From assembly GCA_903772945.1 (NCBI GenBank), contig CAICTM010000593.1, positions 1 to 57,624 on the forward strand: a stretch of DNA of 57,624 bases. Reading direction: 5' to 3'. The position numbers were made by a program, and so were the translations under genes. This DNA is from Seminavis robusta (taxonomy: Eukaryota; Bacillariophyta; Bacillariophyceae; Naviculales; Naviculaceae). The first letter of the stretch is position 1. The number at the start of each line of letters is the position of its first letter. The notes under the pieces are model-generated. The model was not told the origin of the DNA. It did not search any database and was given only the letters and a program-made list of their open reading frames with translations. Below are positions 20,554 to 29,720 of this stretch, piece after piece.

Positions 20554-23268
20554 CTATGGCAGCTGCTTAGCCGAGAGTTTGGCAAGAATGTTAGCTGCTG
20601 TGCTGTTGGAATTGTTGCTGCAAGTGCAGCTACACCCACAGAGAATTGAGCTGCAGTCAAACTCCAGTGTTTCAATATCACAAACATAATCTGGCAATAC
20701 TCCAGAGATCCGAGTGCCGGTCAGAAATACCCAATTCAAATTTGTAAGGCCCACAGGGAGAGGGCCAGTCAATAGAGTGTTGTTGGAGAGTTCCAACCAT
20801 TCAATAGAGGGGCTAAGCCCTTGTGGAAGCGACCCAGACAAGTTGTTGTTTTCCAAACTCAATCCCTCCGCCACAAGAGCTGGTATTGTTCCAGTCAATT
20901 CATTTGAGTCTGCTTGGAAATCTATCAAGTTGGAAATCTGGCCAAAATCAGCAGGGATTGTTCCGGAAAGATGGTTCTCAAATACATTGAAGTATGAAAG
21001 ATTGAAGTTCTGTGCAATTTCACTGCTGATGGTTCCAGTTAGACTGTTTTGAGCAGCCCAGAAGTTTGTCATCTTCGTGAGAAGACCAAGCTCGGTTGGA
21101 AGAGTCCCTGTAAAGTAGCAGTCATCAAAGTCAAGATCGCTAACAGACGACATTTGAGCCACCTGAGTTGGAATGGTGCCAGTGAATCTGTTTCCGTAGA
21201 CATAAAACTTCTTGATCTCACTTAACAAGCCAATTTCAGTTGGCATGGCTCCGGAAAATTGATTCCCATTAAGATACAACTGCTGCAGAGGTAAATGCAC
21301 CATGAAGACTGGAAAGGTCCCTGTGAATGAGTTATTATTCAAATATATCCATTGCAGGCTTGATGCATTGCCTAACTCATCTGGCACAACTCCTGTGAGT
21401 CCATTTTGATCCACCAAGAGATCATGCATCCTGTGCAAGAGACCCAGCTCTGATGGGAGGCTTCCTTCCAATAGAGCATTGATGATGGCAATGCTGTGCA
21501 TTGTATCTGACAACAAGCCGAGCTCGCTAGGCACAAGACCTGAGATTGCTGTGCCCCCCATATTGATAGCTTCCAGGTTGGTTAGATGCCCAATCAATGA
21601 AGGAATGGAGCCCCAAACACCATCATTGCTATAGAGGGAAATACTCCTGAGATGTGTCAACCAGAATAGCTCAGGAGGAATGGTACCCTTTAGCTCCTTG
21701 TTGGCAAGCCAGAGATGAACATACGTGTTTTCTGACTCTTCTGGAAGCACTGACACATCTGTGTTGTCTGTGGGTGGGATCTCACAAGGATTGGGGTGAA
21801 CCACTTGCACATACTCATAAGGCTCTTCGTCGAAGTCCTCCAAAAAGTAGTCATTTGAATACCAGAAGCATTCATGGACTGAATGGTTTAACCAGTTATC
21901 ATTTTCGGACCAGCTGTCACCATTTGTTGCCATATACAACGTGGCAAGGGCAAAACGCTGAAGAATTCGCTCATCTGCAAGCTTGTTTTCGTGCATTTCA
22001 ATGTCGTCCAGCAACCATTGGTAGGCATGATACTGGGCCGACTCCAAGTCGTCAAGCATCACATTGGTGTAGTCAGAGATTAGCTGAAGAGCAATATCGC
22101 CCTGTCGCCACTGTGAAGGGGGCATTGAGGGTGGAACCGATGGCGACGCTGTAGAGACAGGCCCTTCAATGTCAGTCTTTTGATCTTTTGACACCTTGAA
22201 TAGTATGATTGCCAGAACAAGTCCTAGAACAATCAAAAAGAAAGCAAGAGACAGAGCTCCGATTCGTGTGAGCTGTCTTTTTCTCTGCTTTCTCCGCCCA
22301 TCTTTTGCTTTGAGGTCTTCTGGTGTGGCCTCAGGAATGGTGTTATCACGATCATTACCAACAATATTCGCTACTGGAATGTCCCCATCAACTAAGGAGG
22401 TGTTACTGCTTGCAGTCGTCGGACAATGATCAAATGTCAATACACCAGATTGATGCTCATTCGGTGGCAAATGATCTACACCATTCAAGCCGTCGTTGTT
22501 GGTGCCCGATGGAGCCATCGCATAGGCACCTGGCAAGCTGTCTTGTTGTCCGCTCGAAGTGGCTTCCGTTCCCTGATTCGTGCCAGAGCTGCCCATCATA
22601 CCAGAAGGGTTGCTTGTGTCAGTATTCTCGTCCGCGAGCAAAAACTGCAAAAACGGATGATGTGATGGGTTTGTTGGCTCGCCTGGGTCTTCGAGTGGTC
22701 CGTTCGTTGACGCATTTGCCATGCCCGAAGGATTGCTGGCTTCAATTTTATCTTCATTGAGCAAAAACTGATCATGTTCTTGTTTGGTCGGCTTGTTGGA
22801 GTCTTCAAGTGGTCCGTTGGTTGGTGCATAGACGTCTTCTTTTCTAGTAGGGGCCATAGAAGTAGGGGTCATAGAAGGCGTTGTCATGTCATGCTCGTTC
22901 TGACATGAAATCTCTTTGGTCTCACCCAGACGGGCAGCAACAAGTTTTGACAGCCTCAAATCCTCGCTCCCGTCAACCAAGTCATTGTCCATTGGAAAGG
23001 CTCCATCAAGCACCTCTCCTTCCTCTTCTGGCACCACTGATTCGTGGCCAGCAGCGGGAAACTGCTTTGTATTTTTCCGGTCCACCTTGAAAGCTGTTGC
23101 TGGGGTTGATGGTGTGATTCGAGCAGCAACAAGTTTTGACAGCCTCAAATCCTCGCTCCCAGCAACCAAGTCCATGCCCATGGCTCCATCAGGTAACTCT
23201 CCTTCCTCTGCTGAAACCACAGGTTCGCGGCCAGCAGTAGGGAACTGCTTCGTATTCTTGCGGTCCAT
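20554..23268 (-). CDS. Tandem LRR gene copy 2, transmembrane LRR protein, 904 aa
   Basis: Intact single-exon gene. The N-terminal 340 residues are cytosolic and repetitive: a unit beginning DRKNTKQFP and ending SEDLRLSKLVAAR occurs twice (about 1-60 and 61-120), and a unit with 'NGPLEDxxxPT...FLL' and 'ASNPSGMA' is also repeated. A basic stop (RRKQRKRQLTR) precedes one membrane segment at about residues 342-366. Then come a linker, a pre-LRR cap (RFALATLYMATNGDSW; HECFWY), about 13 plant-type LRRs from about residue 516 (LWLANKELKGTIPPELFWLT) and a Cys-rich cap (CDIETLEFDC..CGCSCTC). There is no kinase. Compared with copy 1 it has a duplicated N-terminal unit and 19 extra residues in the LRR region (LTGTIPALVAEG). 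Ligand and function are unknown. Confidence 0.85.
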   Translation of the reverse strand: MDRKNTKQFPTAGREPVVSAEEGELPDGAMGMDLVAGSEDLRLSKLVAARITPSTPATAFKVDRKNTKQFPAAGHESVVPEEEGEVLDGAFPMDNDLVDGSEDLRLSKLVAARLGETKEISCQNEHDMTTPSMTPTSMAPTRKEDVYAPTNGPLEDSNKPTKQEHDQFLLNEDKIEASNPSGMANASTNGPLEDPGEPTNPSHHPFLQFLLADENTDTSNPSGMMGSSGTNQGTEATSSGQQDSLPGAYAMAPSGTNNDGLNGVDHLPPNEHQSGVLTFDHCPTTASSNTSLVDGDIPVANIVGNDRDNTIPEATPEDLKAKDGRRKQRKRQLTRIGALSLAFFLIVLGLVLAIILFKVSKDQKTDIEGPVSTASPSVPPSMPPSQWRQGDIALQLISDYTNVMLDDLESAQYHAYQWLLDDIEMHENKLADERILQRFALATLYMATNGDSWSENDNWLNHSVHECFWYSNDYFLEDFDEEPYEYVQVVHPNPCEIPPTDNTDVSVLPEESENTYVHLWLANKELKGTIPPELFWLTHLRSISLYSNDGVWGSIPSLIGHLTNLEAINMGGTAISGLVPSELGLLSDTMHSIAIINALLEGSLPSELGLLHRMHDLLVDQNGLTGVVPDELGNASSLQWIYLNNNSFTGTFPVFMVHLPLQQLYLNGNQFSGAMPTEIGLLSEIKKFYVYGNRFTGTIPTQVAQMSSVSDLDFDDCYFTGTLPTELGLLTKMTNFWAAQNSLTGTISSEIAQNFNLSYFNVFENHLSGTIPADFGQISNLIDFQADSNELTGTIPALVAEGLSLENNNLSGSLPQGLSPSIEWLELSNNTLLTGPLPVGLTNLNWVFLTGTRISGVLPDYVCDIETLEFDCSSILCGCSCTCSNNSNSTAANILAKLSAKQLP

Positions 23269-24036
23269 GTTGATGTGAAAGCTGCTACTGATGCTGAGGC
23301 TTCAGTTTGAAGAGACCACGATTTGTGAGAAAGGATCTGAGGAAAAGAAAGGAATCGTTATACCAATACCTAAGAAGTAGCAATCGCAGATTCGATTGGA
23401 GTGGTGGACGTCAAAAATGGGAAATGGGTATCGGAGGGTGGAGCCAGCCTTCAATCTGACGTTGACGGCTTTCATGTGGTCCTGCTGTAATACAGCTGCT
23501 ACCAGGTAGTCGTTGTGGCTTTACCGTACGCGTAGCAATAATACTGTAGTACTAGCTAGTACCGTAATCAACTGGCTAGTAGTACTGTACTAGTACCGCT
23601 TCTTTGTACCGGCAACACTAAATCCTACTCTGATCCGAGTAGACTACGGTACTCCACTCATGAGCATTAGATCCAATTTGAGCTGTGACATTCTTGTACA
23701 GTACGAGTACCGGTGTACCAGGTACCGGTATTTAGTGAAAGGGCTGACGTGGATCGTGGTCTTTCTCCAGCAAAACCATCAAGATCTGCTAAGATCTCAT
23801 GTTATGCTACATCGTAGGATGCCTTGATCCACACCATGATGCCAGCCCGCCTGCACTGTTTCCAACCTCGCCTATCTCAGAACACTTTGCCGGTCTCGCT
23901 AGCTAGTACCGTACCATAAGGCTATCCAGGCGGGGGACCAGGTCCTAGCTAGTTGATGGAACGAGCCAACTTTCAATGGATATCCTGTACAAGATACATG
24001 TCCGCAAATCTAGCACTAAATCTTGCTTTTTAGGAT
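23269..24036. promoter_or_regulatory. Upstream region of LRR copy 2 and 3' flank of gene C
   Basis: About 770 bp between the LRR start and the end of gene C, presumably containing the LRR promoter. TACCGGTA occurs at 23723 and the shared 21-bp TGACGTGG-bearing sequence at 23743-23763. The stretch 23520-23600 is dense in short 'agtac/gtact' palindromes. Confidence 0.4.
23743..23763. repeat. 21-bp exact repeat, copy 2, with TGACGTGG core
   Basis: Identical over 21 bp and in the same orientation as 15466-15486. This copy lies about 475 bp upstream of LRR copy 2. The neighbouring bases differ, so it is not simply part of a long duplication. Confidence 0.6.
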
Positions 24037-26544
24037 CTACGTGTGCCGCCTGTGTAAGCAGATCTCCACGCCACGCTGGCATTTGTGGACATCGTGAGCA
24101 TTCGCTCCGGAAATGCAAACAAAGGGCTTGACATTGGAAAAGGTCTTGCATCGGTGAAACACAGCCAGCTTGCATCTTGAGAAGGCACATTCCAAGGCCT
24201 CCTGTTCTTGCCAAATTCGATCCAGCCCATGGTTGGACTTGATCTTGACGATTGTAATAAACTGTGTGTCTGAACTGGAACCCCATCCAAGCGAAGACGG
24301 ATCCTTTATCATCACGATCCTGTTGTCAGACTTTTTGTTGATCATGCTCAATCGAAAAAGGAGAAAGATTTGAAGCTTGCTGTCCAGGCCATGAATGAAT
24401 ATCTTCTTCAGAGCTGTTTTGCAAGCCGAGAACTTGGAAGTTTCCCCTACGATTCTGACAAATAGATCCGGTCTCTTCGCGTGTGCGGATGCTTCCTTCT
24501 GCCGCAGCGCACTTCCTTCAAGCGTCAGTTCGCAGCCGTATGTCTCGCCAACCCGTTCCCCTTTTCGGGCAAAAACCTGCTCAAAGAATGCGGTCCCAAA
24601 GTCTAGTACGGGCAGAAAGTATCGAGTGGACGACGACCTCGACAAGGCTCTGTCTACCGTTGATGTTGATGTTGATGTTGATGTGACGGACGCCTTTGGT
24701 GGCTCCTCCAAGGTCACTCTCCGCTTCTTTATTGGCACTCTTGATTTGACCTCGATGCCATCGTCCCTCGCTTTCTTTCTTGGACTTGTCGCAAAGCCGG
24801 CTCCAGCAGCAGACACTCTCCTGCTGCCACTACTAAGTTGCGCTGATGTAGATTGAGGGGTCGTTCTTCGTTGACTTTGGCGCGACCTAATGGGTCCGTG
24901 CGGGGTAATGGCAGAACAAAGTGCGTTCTCTATCCAATGTGCTTCATTCTCAGTCAAGTTTCGGTGACTGTTTCCCCAACGACAGAGATTCCCGCGATTA
25001 CACATACCATGAATGTGGTATCTCAAGCATATTCGGTTTAGCAGGTCCTCTTCCTCCGCCGTCATTTCGTGTCGACACTTTACAGTCTTGACCACCCCAC
25101 CCAACCGATGATGTGTTCCTCGATGAATCTGACGAAATGGATTTGGCTGCGGATTGTAGACTACAGTTCTAGTAGTACATGTAGTAGTACCCGCGTTGGT
25201 TGGCACTGATGTGCTGCCATGATCTGGATGATCATTGTTGTTGTTGTGAGAAGATGAGCTGTAACCACGAGTTTGCTCGGCAGATGATTCAGAGACAACA
25301 CGATGGATAGTAGTGGGCGCCGTGGACGCGTCTGCAGAAGACGTCCTGGGTGCGTTTGTGTATGCGGCTGGGTAGTGAGAAGTTTCCATGGCCTTGTATT
25401 TGGACGACGACGACGGCTTGGTTGATGTTTGTGCCATGCTGGCGGATGTGTCTGCGGGCACCAATGTGGATTTGCCTGTTGTGGTGGATGATCGTAGGGG
25501 AAACGCTGCCATGGTTTCGTAAGTAGAAGACACCGTGTTGGAGGACGGAGTAGAATCCATAGAAGCAGAAGTGGACAACGTCTCGTGTTCGTCTCTTAAT
25601 ACGGGTATCCTGTGGTTGTAGGGACGAAGTGGATGTGTGCTTGCCGATTGTCTCGTCGAACTGGTGTCGATATCAGCGGTTCTGTCGTCATCACTCTCTG
25701 GTTCTCTGGCACTGGTATGCATAGTCGCACTCGTAGCCATTCTGCGGAACCCTTTCTCCTCGTCTTTCCTTTCCTTCAAGGAATCCACCATGGCGACTGA
25801 TTCCGCGTCATCTGCTTGATCGCATTGCCTCGTATCCTCTTCGTTTTCGACGTCATTCACGTCTTCCATACAGATAGTTGCTGTCTGGACTTGTTCAAGC
25901 TGATTGTTGCTGAGCACTTTATTAGGATCCCTTTGTTGCTCTGCTTCTGAGGTTTGTTCTGTTGTTGTGAATCGACTTGGCGTTTCTTGCGTATGAGTTT
26001 CCTGTGTTTCCCCGTTTCCTGTCTGTGTCGGTTGTTCCTCTTGAGGCTGCTCCATTTCTTTGGTGGTGGTTCTTCTATACTCAATGTCATTTGGTGCAAT
26101 GTTGCAAAGGATGTTTCCTGGAATCATAATTGTGTATTGGACTTGGCATGTTGTTATTGTTGTGGTTGTTGTTGTGGCATGATCATCCTTGTCGTGGCTG
26201 GATTGAAGCACAATCCCCTTGTGCTTGGTTCTAGTTCTGTCTGTTGAAGAGGAGGCAAGAGACACCCAAACAGGTGATCGAGGAGCAAAAACGATGGTAT
26301 TTTCTGAAACAATCCGAGTGGACTCCTTTTCCTCGCCATTTCTTGCCATGACCTTGTAGCAAACTCCTTGAGCTGCATTTTGAAAGTCAATTCCAACCTC
26401 TGTAACTCTTCCCCTCTTCCACTGCCTCATGTGGTCAGAGTGTTCCGTGTTGGAACTGTCATCTAGAAAGATTATGGGACAGCCAGTGGGAAACCGTGCC
26501 TTGCTGGCCAAGTCTGGCGGCAGTGGACAAAAGGAAGAAGCCAT
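24037..26544 (-). CDS. Family gene C: Tudor-like, one CCCH module, KH-like, 835 aa
   Basis: The start at 26544 has an ideal context (gccaccATGG) and the following MASSFCPLPPDL matches B and D; 12 more residues are open upstream. Residues 1-170 form the Tudor/Agenet-like region (FPTGCPIIFLDD, GRVTEVGIDFQNAAQGVCYKV, FAPRSPVWVSLA, IAPNDIEYR). A long Thr/Ser-rich linker follows. The CCCH module spans about 470-560: NPFRQIHRG, finger C-x8-C-x5-C-x5-H (ICLRYHIHGMC), then LTENEAHWIE...TPHGPI. The KH-like block starts at about 638 (LPVLDFGTAFFEQVFARKGE ... YGCELTLEG ... LFVRIVGE) with RKGE where a GxxG loop would be, and the protein ends with VKPFVCISGANAHDVHKCQ. A TTG ATG trinucleotide run at about 24660-24690 encodes a Ser-Thr repeat. 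Single exon. Confidence 0.8.
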   Translation of the reverse strand: MASSFCPLPPDLASKARFPTGCPIIFLDDSSNTEHSDHMRQWKRGRVTEVGIDFQNAAQGVCYKVMARNGEEKESTRIVSENTIVFAPRSPVWVSLASSSTDRTRTKHKGIVLQSSHDKDDHATTTTTTITTCQVQYTIMIPGNILCNIAPNDIEYRRTTTKEMEQPQEEQPTQTGNGETQETHTQETPSRFTTTEQTSEAEQQRDPNKVLSNNQLEQVQTATICMEDVNDVENEEDTRQCDQADDAESVAMVDSLKERKDEEKGFRRMATSATMHTSAREPESDDDRTADIDTSSTRQSASTHPLRPYNHRIPVLRDEHETLSTSASMDSTPSSNTVSSTYETMAAFPLRSSTTTGKSTLVPADTSASMAQTSTKPSSSSKYKAMETSHYPAAYTNAPRTSSADASTAPTTIHRVVSESSAEQTRGYSSSSHNNNNDHPDHGSTSVPTNAGTTTCTTRTVVYNPQPNPFRQIHRGTHHRLGGVVKTVKCRHEMTAEEEDLLNRICLRYHIHGMCNRGNLCRWGNSHRNLTENEAHWIENALCSAITPHGPIRSRQSQRRTTPQSTSAQLSSGSRRVSAAGAGFATSPRKKARDDGIEVKSRVPIKKRRVTLEEPPKASVTSTSTSTSTVDRALSRSSSTRYFLPVLDFGTAFFEQVFARKGERVGETYGCELTLEGSALRQKEASAHAKRPDLFVRIVGETSKFSACKTALKKIFIHGLDSKLQIFLLFRLSMINKKSDNRIVMIKDPSSLGWGSSSDTQFITIVKIKSNHGLDRIWQEQEALECAFSRCKLAVFHRCKTFSNVKPFVCISGANAHDVHKCQRGVEICLHRRHT

Positions 26545-26871
26545 GGTGGCTTCCAATACGTGTCGAATGGAGATAATCAAGCGCGGGAGTTGCTTTTGGG
26601 CGATGATTGATCTGTTCGAACAGATCGATGATTCTCTCAGTCACTTTGCGTAGGTTTGATGTATGTTGTCTTGACAATACTCTTCTCTCTGTCGCCCACC
26701 TTACTGTACAAGATGACAATTCCACTTGGGACTTCAACTCACACCTGCTAGCTAGTCTGGATCCAAACCTACCGGGAACGACTGCGATGGCTTGGCCACG
26801 TGGAAAACGAGAGCTGGGCTAGCTAGCAGTCGTACCGGTAGATCAGTGCCAAGCAGCTACTACCGGTACCT

Positions 26872-26916
26872 GTCTCTTTCTTTCTCTCTTTCTCTCTCTT
26901 TCTCTTTCTCGAGCTC
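26872..26916. repeat. CT-rich simple repeat
   Basis: An almost pure pyrimidine run of ctttctctc type on the plus strand, about 330 bp upstream of gene C, which reads from the other strand. Confidence 0.7.
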
Positions 26917-27180
26917 TTCTAGTTTGGTGTAGCAGCACCGCCAGGCCAGCTGATGCTTGAGGCGAGGTCCTATCCATTCGCCATGTGTGTCCTCCGTGCA
27001 TTCGCGAAACACATTTATTTTCGTCGATTTATTTAGTTGTACGAATCAAGATTTTATTCCTATCCACATACAGTGGTTCGCACGTTCATGCACGACGAGA
27101 TTCTATCAAAGAACAATCATATGCGATTTTCACGAGTTTTCCTGACGTACGGTGATTGCGTTTTGGCAGAATCTGGTGTG

Positions 27181-27217
27181 TGGATCCACCAGGATTGATG
27201 TGGATCAACCAGGATTC
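27181..27217 (+). repeat. Two-copy direct repeat
   Basis: tggatccaccaggattga is followed directly by the near copy tggatcaaccaggattcg, with period about 20 bp. Confidence 0.6.
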
Positions 27218-27269
27218 GTTGGGTGACTGACGACTGACGTTTTCGGAAGCTCGGCTGGCTCTAAGCCAA

Positions 27270-27354
27270 ATCCATTTCCACGAAAGCTGCGGTACGGCGA
27301 ATTGATAATGTGAAATCAATGGTTCGCCGTACCGCAGCTTTCGTGGAAATGGAT
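27270..27354. repeat. Perfect 32-bp inverted repeat (hairpin)
   Basis: The arms are 27270-27301 and 27323-27354 and match at 32 of 32 positions, with a 21-bp spacer that can pair a further 5 bp inside (ttgat with atcaa). The arm core is ctgcggtacggcgaa. The neighbouring DNA does not continue the pairing. It could be a foldback remnant, a cruciform, or a transcribed hairpin precursor. Confidence 0.9.
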
Positions 27355-28105
27355 GGAAAGCAAGCCGATTTTAACAGTTAAATTGATTTCACGAACGAAG
27401 GGAGGAAGAAAGAGGTGCAAATAGCTGGTTAGGACCGCGCCTGAGGGCAATCCCCGAAGCGAGGAAACAAACAGATGAGGAGCGAAAGTTGTGCCGTTGC
27501 GTTGTTGACGAGAGGCACAAGCTACTGGTTTCAATTTTAAAATTCCTGTAAGCTGTGACCATTGCTATGACCATTAAATAGAAGTATTATGGCCCCTCAT
27601 GCTATTCATTTTCCAGACCAGTTTGAATGTTAAATCTATTTCTTCGGTACAGTTCCCCAGGGTTGTAGGCACGTGGCTTCTACTTGATTTTTAATCTGAT
27701 GAGTCGAGTCGAGTCAACTCTGAGTCGGAGTCACGTATTTAATTGACACATTTCGTATCGTATTCTATTCGAGTAGCTAATTCGAATATTCCGATTCTGT
27801 GGGACGGGAGTCAACAGCCGAGCAACGGTGACTGAATTCATCGGCAAAGGTTGACCATCTCCAACGCTCAAACGGATATCGCTAGATTCTTTGACCTTTG
27901 CTATGTCCATCTTTGGAGGCAACCTGCTTTTATCCGTTGTTGCAGCTCCAATATTGGACCAGTATCCGTTGCGGGACGGCATAATAATGGATCTTGCAAT
28001 GGAGCGGAGGTGCTCACCCGAGACATCATGAATGAATGAATGAGGCAAAGTTTCCTTTTTCTGCGTGTATTTTGTTGAGGCAGACGCGCAAGGAAGAACA
28101 GCAAG

Positions 28106-29137
28106 ATGATGATCGGATACTCCAACAGCCTTTTTTGGCTTGCCATTACCTTTGTGGTAGCCACTGCGGAAATTCAAGATGAAGGTCTAGATCTTGAGAG
28201 GATTGCGACTGCCGCCATTGATAAGGCGATTGAAATCGAAGGAGCCGACTTTGCGAAATTTCAATTGGAAGAAGCGTTCAGCGGGGAACGAAAACTGCAA
28301 AACACTGACCGGCAAGAAGGCCAACGCTGTGGAAACAACAACCAGTGCGCCGATGGCTTGGAATGCGTGGATGTGACCATTGGAAGACGCTGCAAACCCA
28401 TCAACTGCATCGCCAATGCCATCGTGAAGCATCAGGAAACCTTTGATCCGGATGAATACAAGCAAACCATATTGCAATATGCAGGATTCACAGAGTCCGA
28501 GTTCACACTAGGAGTTCAAACCCTCAATGGTCCGTTTGGTTTGCGAAGTAACAACATGGTGGATTCCTTTGCAGCTGCATTGGAGGCAAACCCCCCTCCT
28601 CACAAAGAATTGCGAGCGCTGGTCCGAAAATGCGAACGCTCTGGAAATAATGAAACTGATCCCAATCAGAGTCAACCTGGCAGCACAACGACATACGGCT
28701 TTTGGATTGAAGTAGGCGCTGCTGGCAATGTCGGATTTCAAGTCCTGTCAGCGCAGGGAGAAGCCGATGCAGCAGCAGTGACCCTGAACAAATGGTGTAT
28801 TGGTGGAAAAGCTGGTGGTGGACTTGGGTTGATGTTTGCCTATGGTGTTCATGGTACGTACCGGTGCCGTACGTCTGCGATTGGATTCTTGCAATTTCGT
28901 TTGGTCGCTTATATAACTTTTGTTTTTGACATTGCCGCAGGGACTGGAACGTATCAGGACTTGATCAATTGGGCGGTACAATCTTCAGCCGGTGGAGCAG
29001 CTGGTGTTGGCATTTTTGTTGCAAACGTTTGTACCATTCTCGGTCTCGGTGGAACCATCGACGGCATCGAGACTCAGGCTGGAGTTGGAGGTGGAGGAGG
29101 TGTGGGTGTTGGTGGGTGCACCACGAGCCTTGGTTGA
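28106..29137 (+). CDS. Secreted Cys- and Gly-rich protein, 2 exons, 314 aa
   Basis: Model join(28106..28853, 28941..29137). The 87-bp intron is GT-AG (gtacgt...gccgcag), phase 1 and a multiple of three, so the unspliced frame is also open, but the retained text (CRTSAIGFLQFRLVAY) reads as intron. The N-terminus (YSNSLFWLAITFVVATAE) is a signal peptide. A short Cys module follows at about residues 75-100 (GQRCGNNNQCADGLECVDV). Next is a helical domain (about 100-185), then a C-terminal Gly/Ala-rich part (YGFWIEVGAAGNVGF, KAGGGLGLMFAYG, GVGGGGGVGVGGC) with alternating small and hydrophobic residues. I do not recognise a named family. A cell-wall or extracellular role fits the signal peptide but is inference. 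Confidence 0.65.
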   Translation: MMIGYSNSLFWLAITFVVATAEIQDEGLDLERIATAAIDKAIEIEGADFAKFQLEEAFSGERKLQNTDRQEGQRCGNNNQCADGLECVDVTIGRRCKPINCIANAIVKHQETFDPDEYKQTILQYAGFTESEFTLGVQTLNGPFGLRSNNMVDSFAAALEANPPPHKELRALVRKCERSGNNETDPNQSQPGSTTTYGFWIEVGAAGNVGFQVLSAQGEADAAAVTLNKWCIGGKAGGGLGLMFAYGVHGTYRCRTSAIGFLQFRLVAYITFVFDIAAGTGTYQDLINWAVQSSAGGAAGVGIFVANVCTILGLGGTIDGIETQAGVGGGGGVGVGGCTTSLG

Positions 29138-29720
29138 TCTGGCACGACTGTACTAATTTTGTGGGAGAGAAAGCGATGCTACCCAGCCACGTAGGTTGGG
29201 ACCGGTGTGTTCGAGTAGTAAGCTGGCTCTGGGCAACCAAGACAAAGTAGATACCATACCATTGTGCTTTGAAGCGGCTGCTTGATGAAAGTAGTATTCC
29301 ATAGTACAAGTTGTAACGCAATCTGATCCATCAATGTTGCCCCAGCGAGAGAAAGGTCATGTCTTCCTCTTCAATAGTTCAGAGAACGGGGAAGTTACTA
29401 TGGTTAGAGGGGACTATGGGAGGATGGGTGCAGAGAAGGAGGGCAGGGGCAAGAATGCAAGCCCAACAAACGAGGGAGCAGAGTAGTAACATCAAAACAA
29501 AGAAGGAGAAGGTGTCAGGGGGGGGGGGAGCAAGGGAAGAAAACTAGCAGAGTGCCTTCGAGTAGCTCTTCGAGTCCACATCCCGACGCTTGGAAAGGTT
29601 TAGTCAGTTCTGCTGTGTTGTGAAGTTTCCCCTTGTTGGAGTTCGCATATGCCTATTTATTTATTTATTCTTTCCTTCGTCGAGTTCTCTCTGTCACTTT
29701 TCTCCATCCTTGGGTTGATC
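29138..29720. other. Spacer between the secreted protein and TauE/SafE genes
   Basis: No gene. It holds a purine-rich section with a run of about ten G at 29519-29528 and presumably the promoter of the transporter. An in-frame upstream Met at 29649 could extend the transporter by 24 hydrophobic residues. Confidence 0.4.

Larger units (their letters stand above)
26545..28105. other. Spacer with CT-rich tract, tandem repeat and a perfect hairpin
   Basis: No gene seen in 1.56 kb. The left part is the presumed promoter of gene C. Notable contents, listed separately, are a CT-rich tract near 26874-26915, two TACCGGTA copies (26833, 26861), a two-copy 16-18 bp repeat at 27181-27218 and a 32-bp perfect inverted repeat at 27270-27354. 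Confidence 0.5.

Noticed and set aside
29517..29530. Run of about ten G
   Set aside because: A single homopolymer without a second G-run set; not enough for a G-quadruplex claim.
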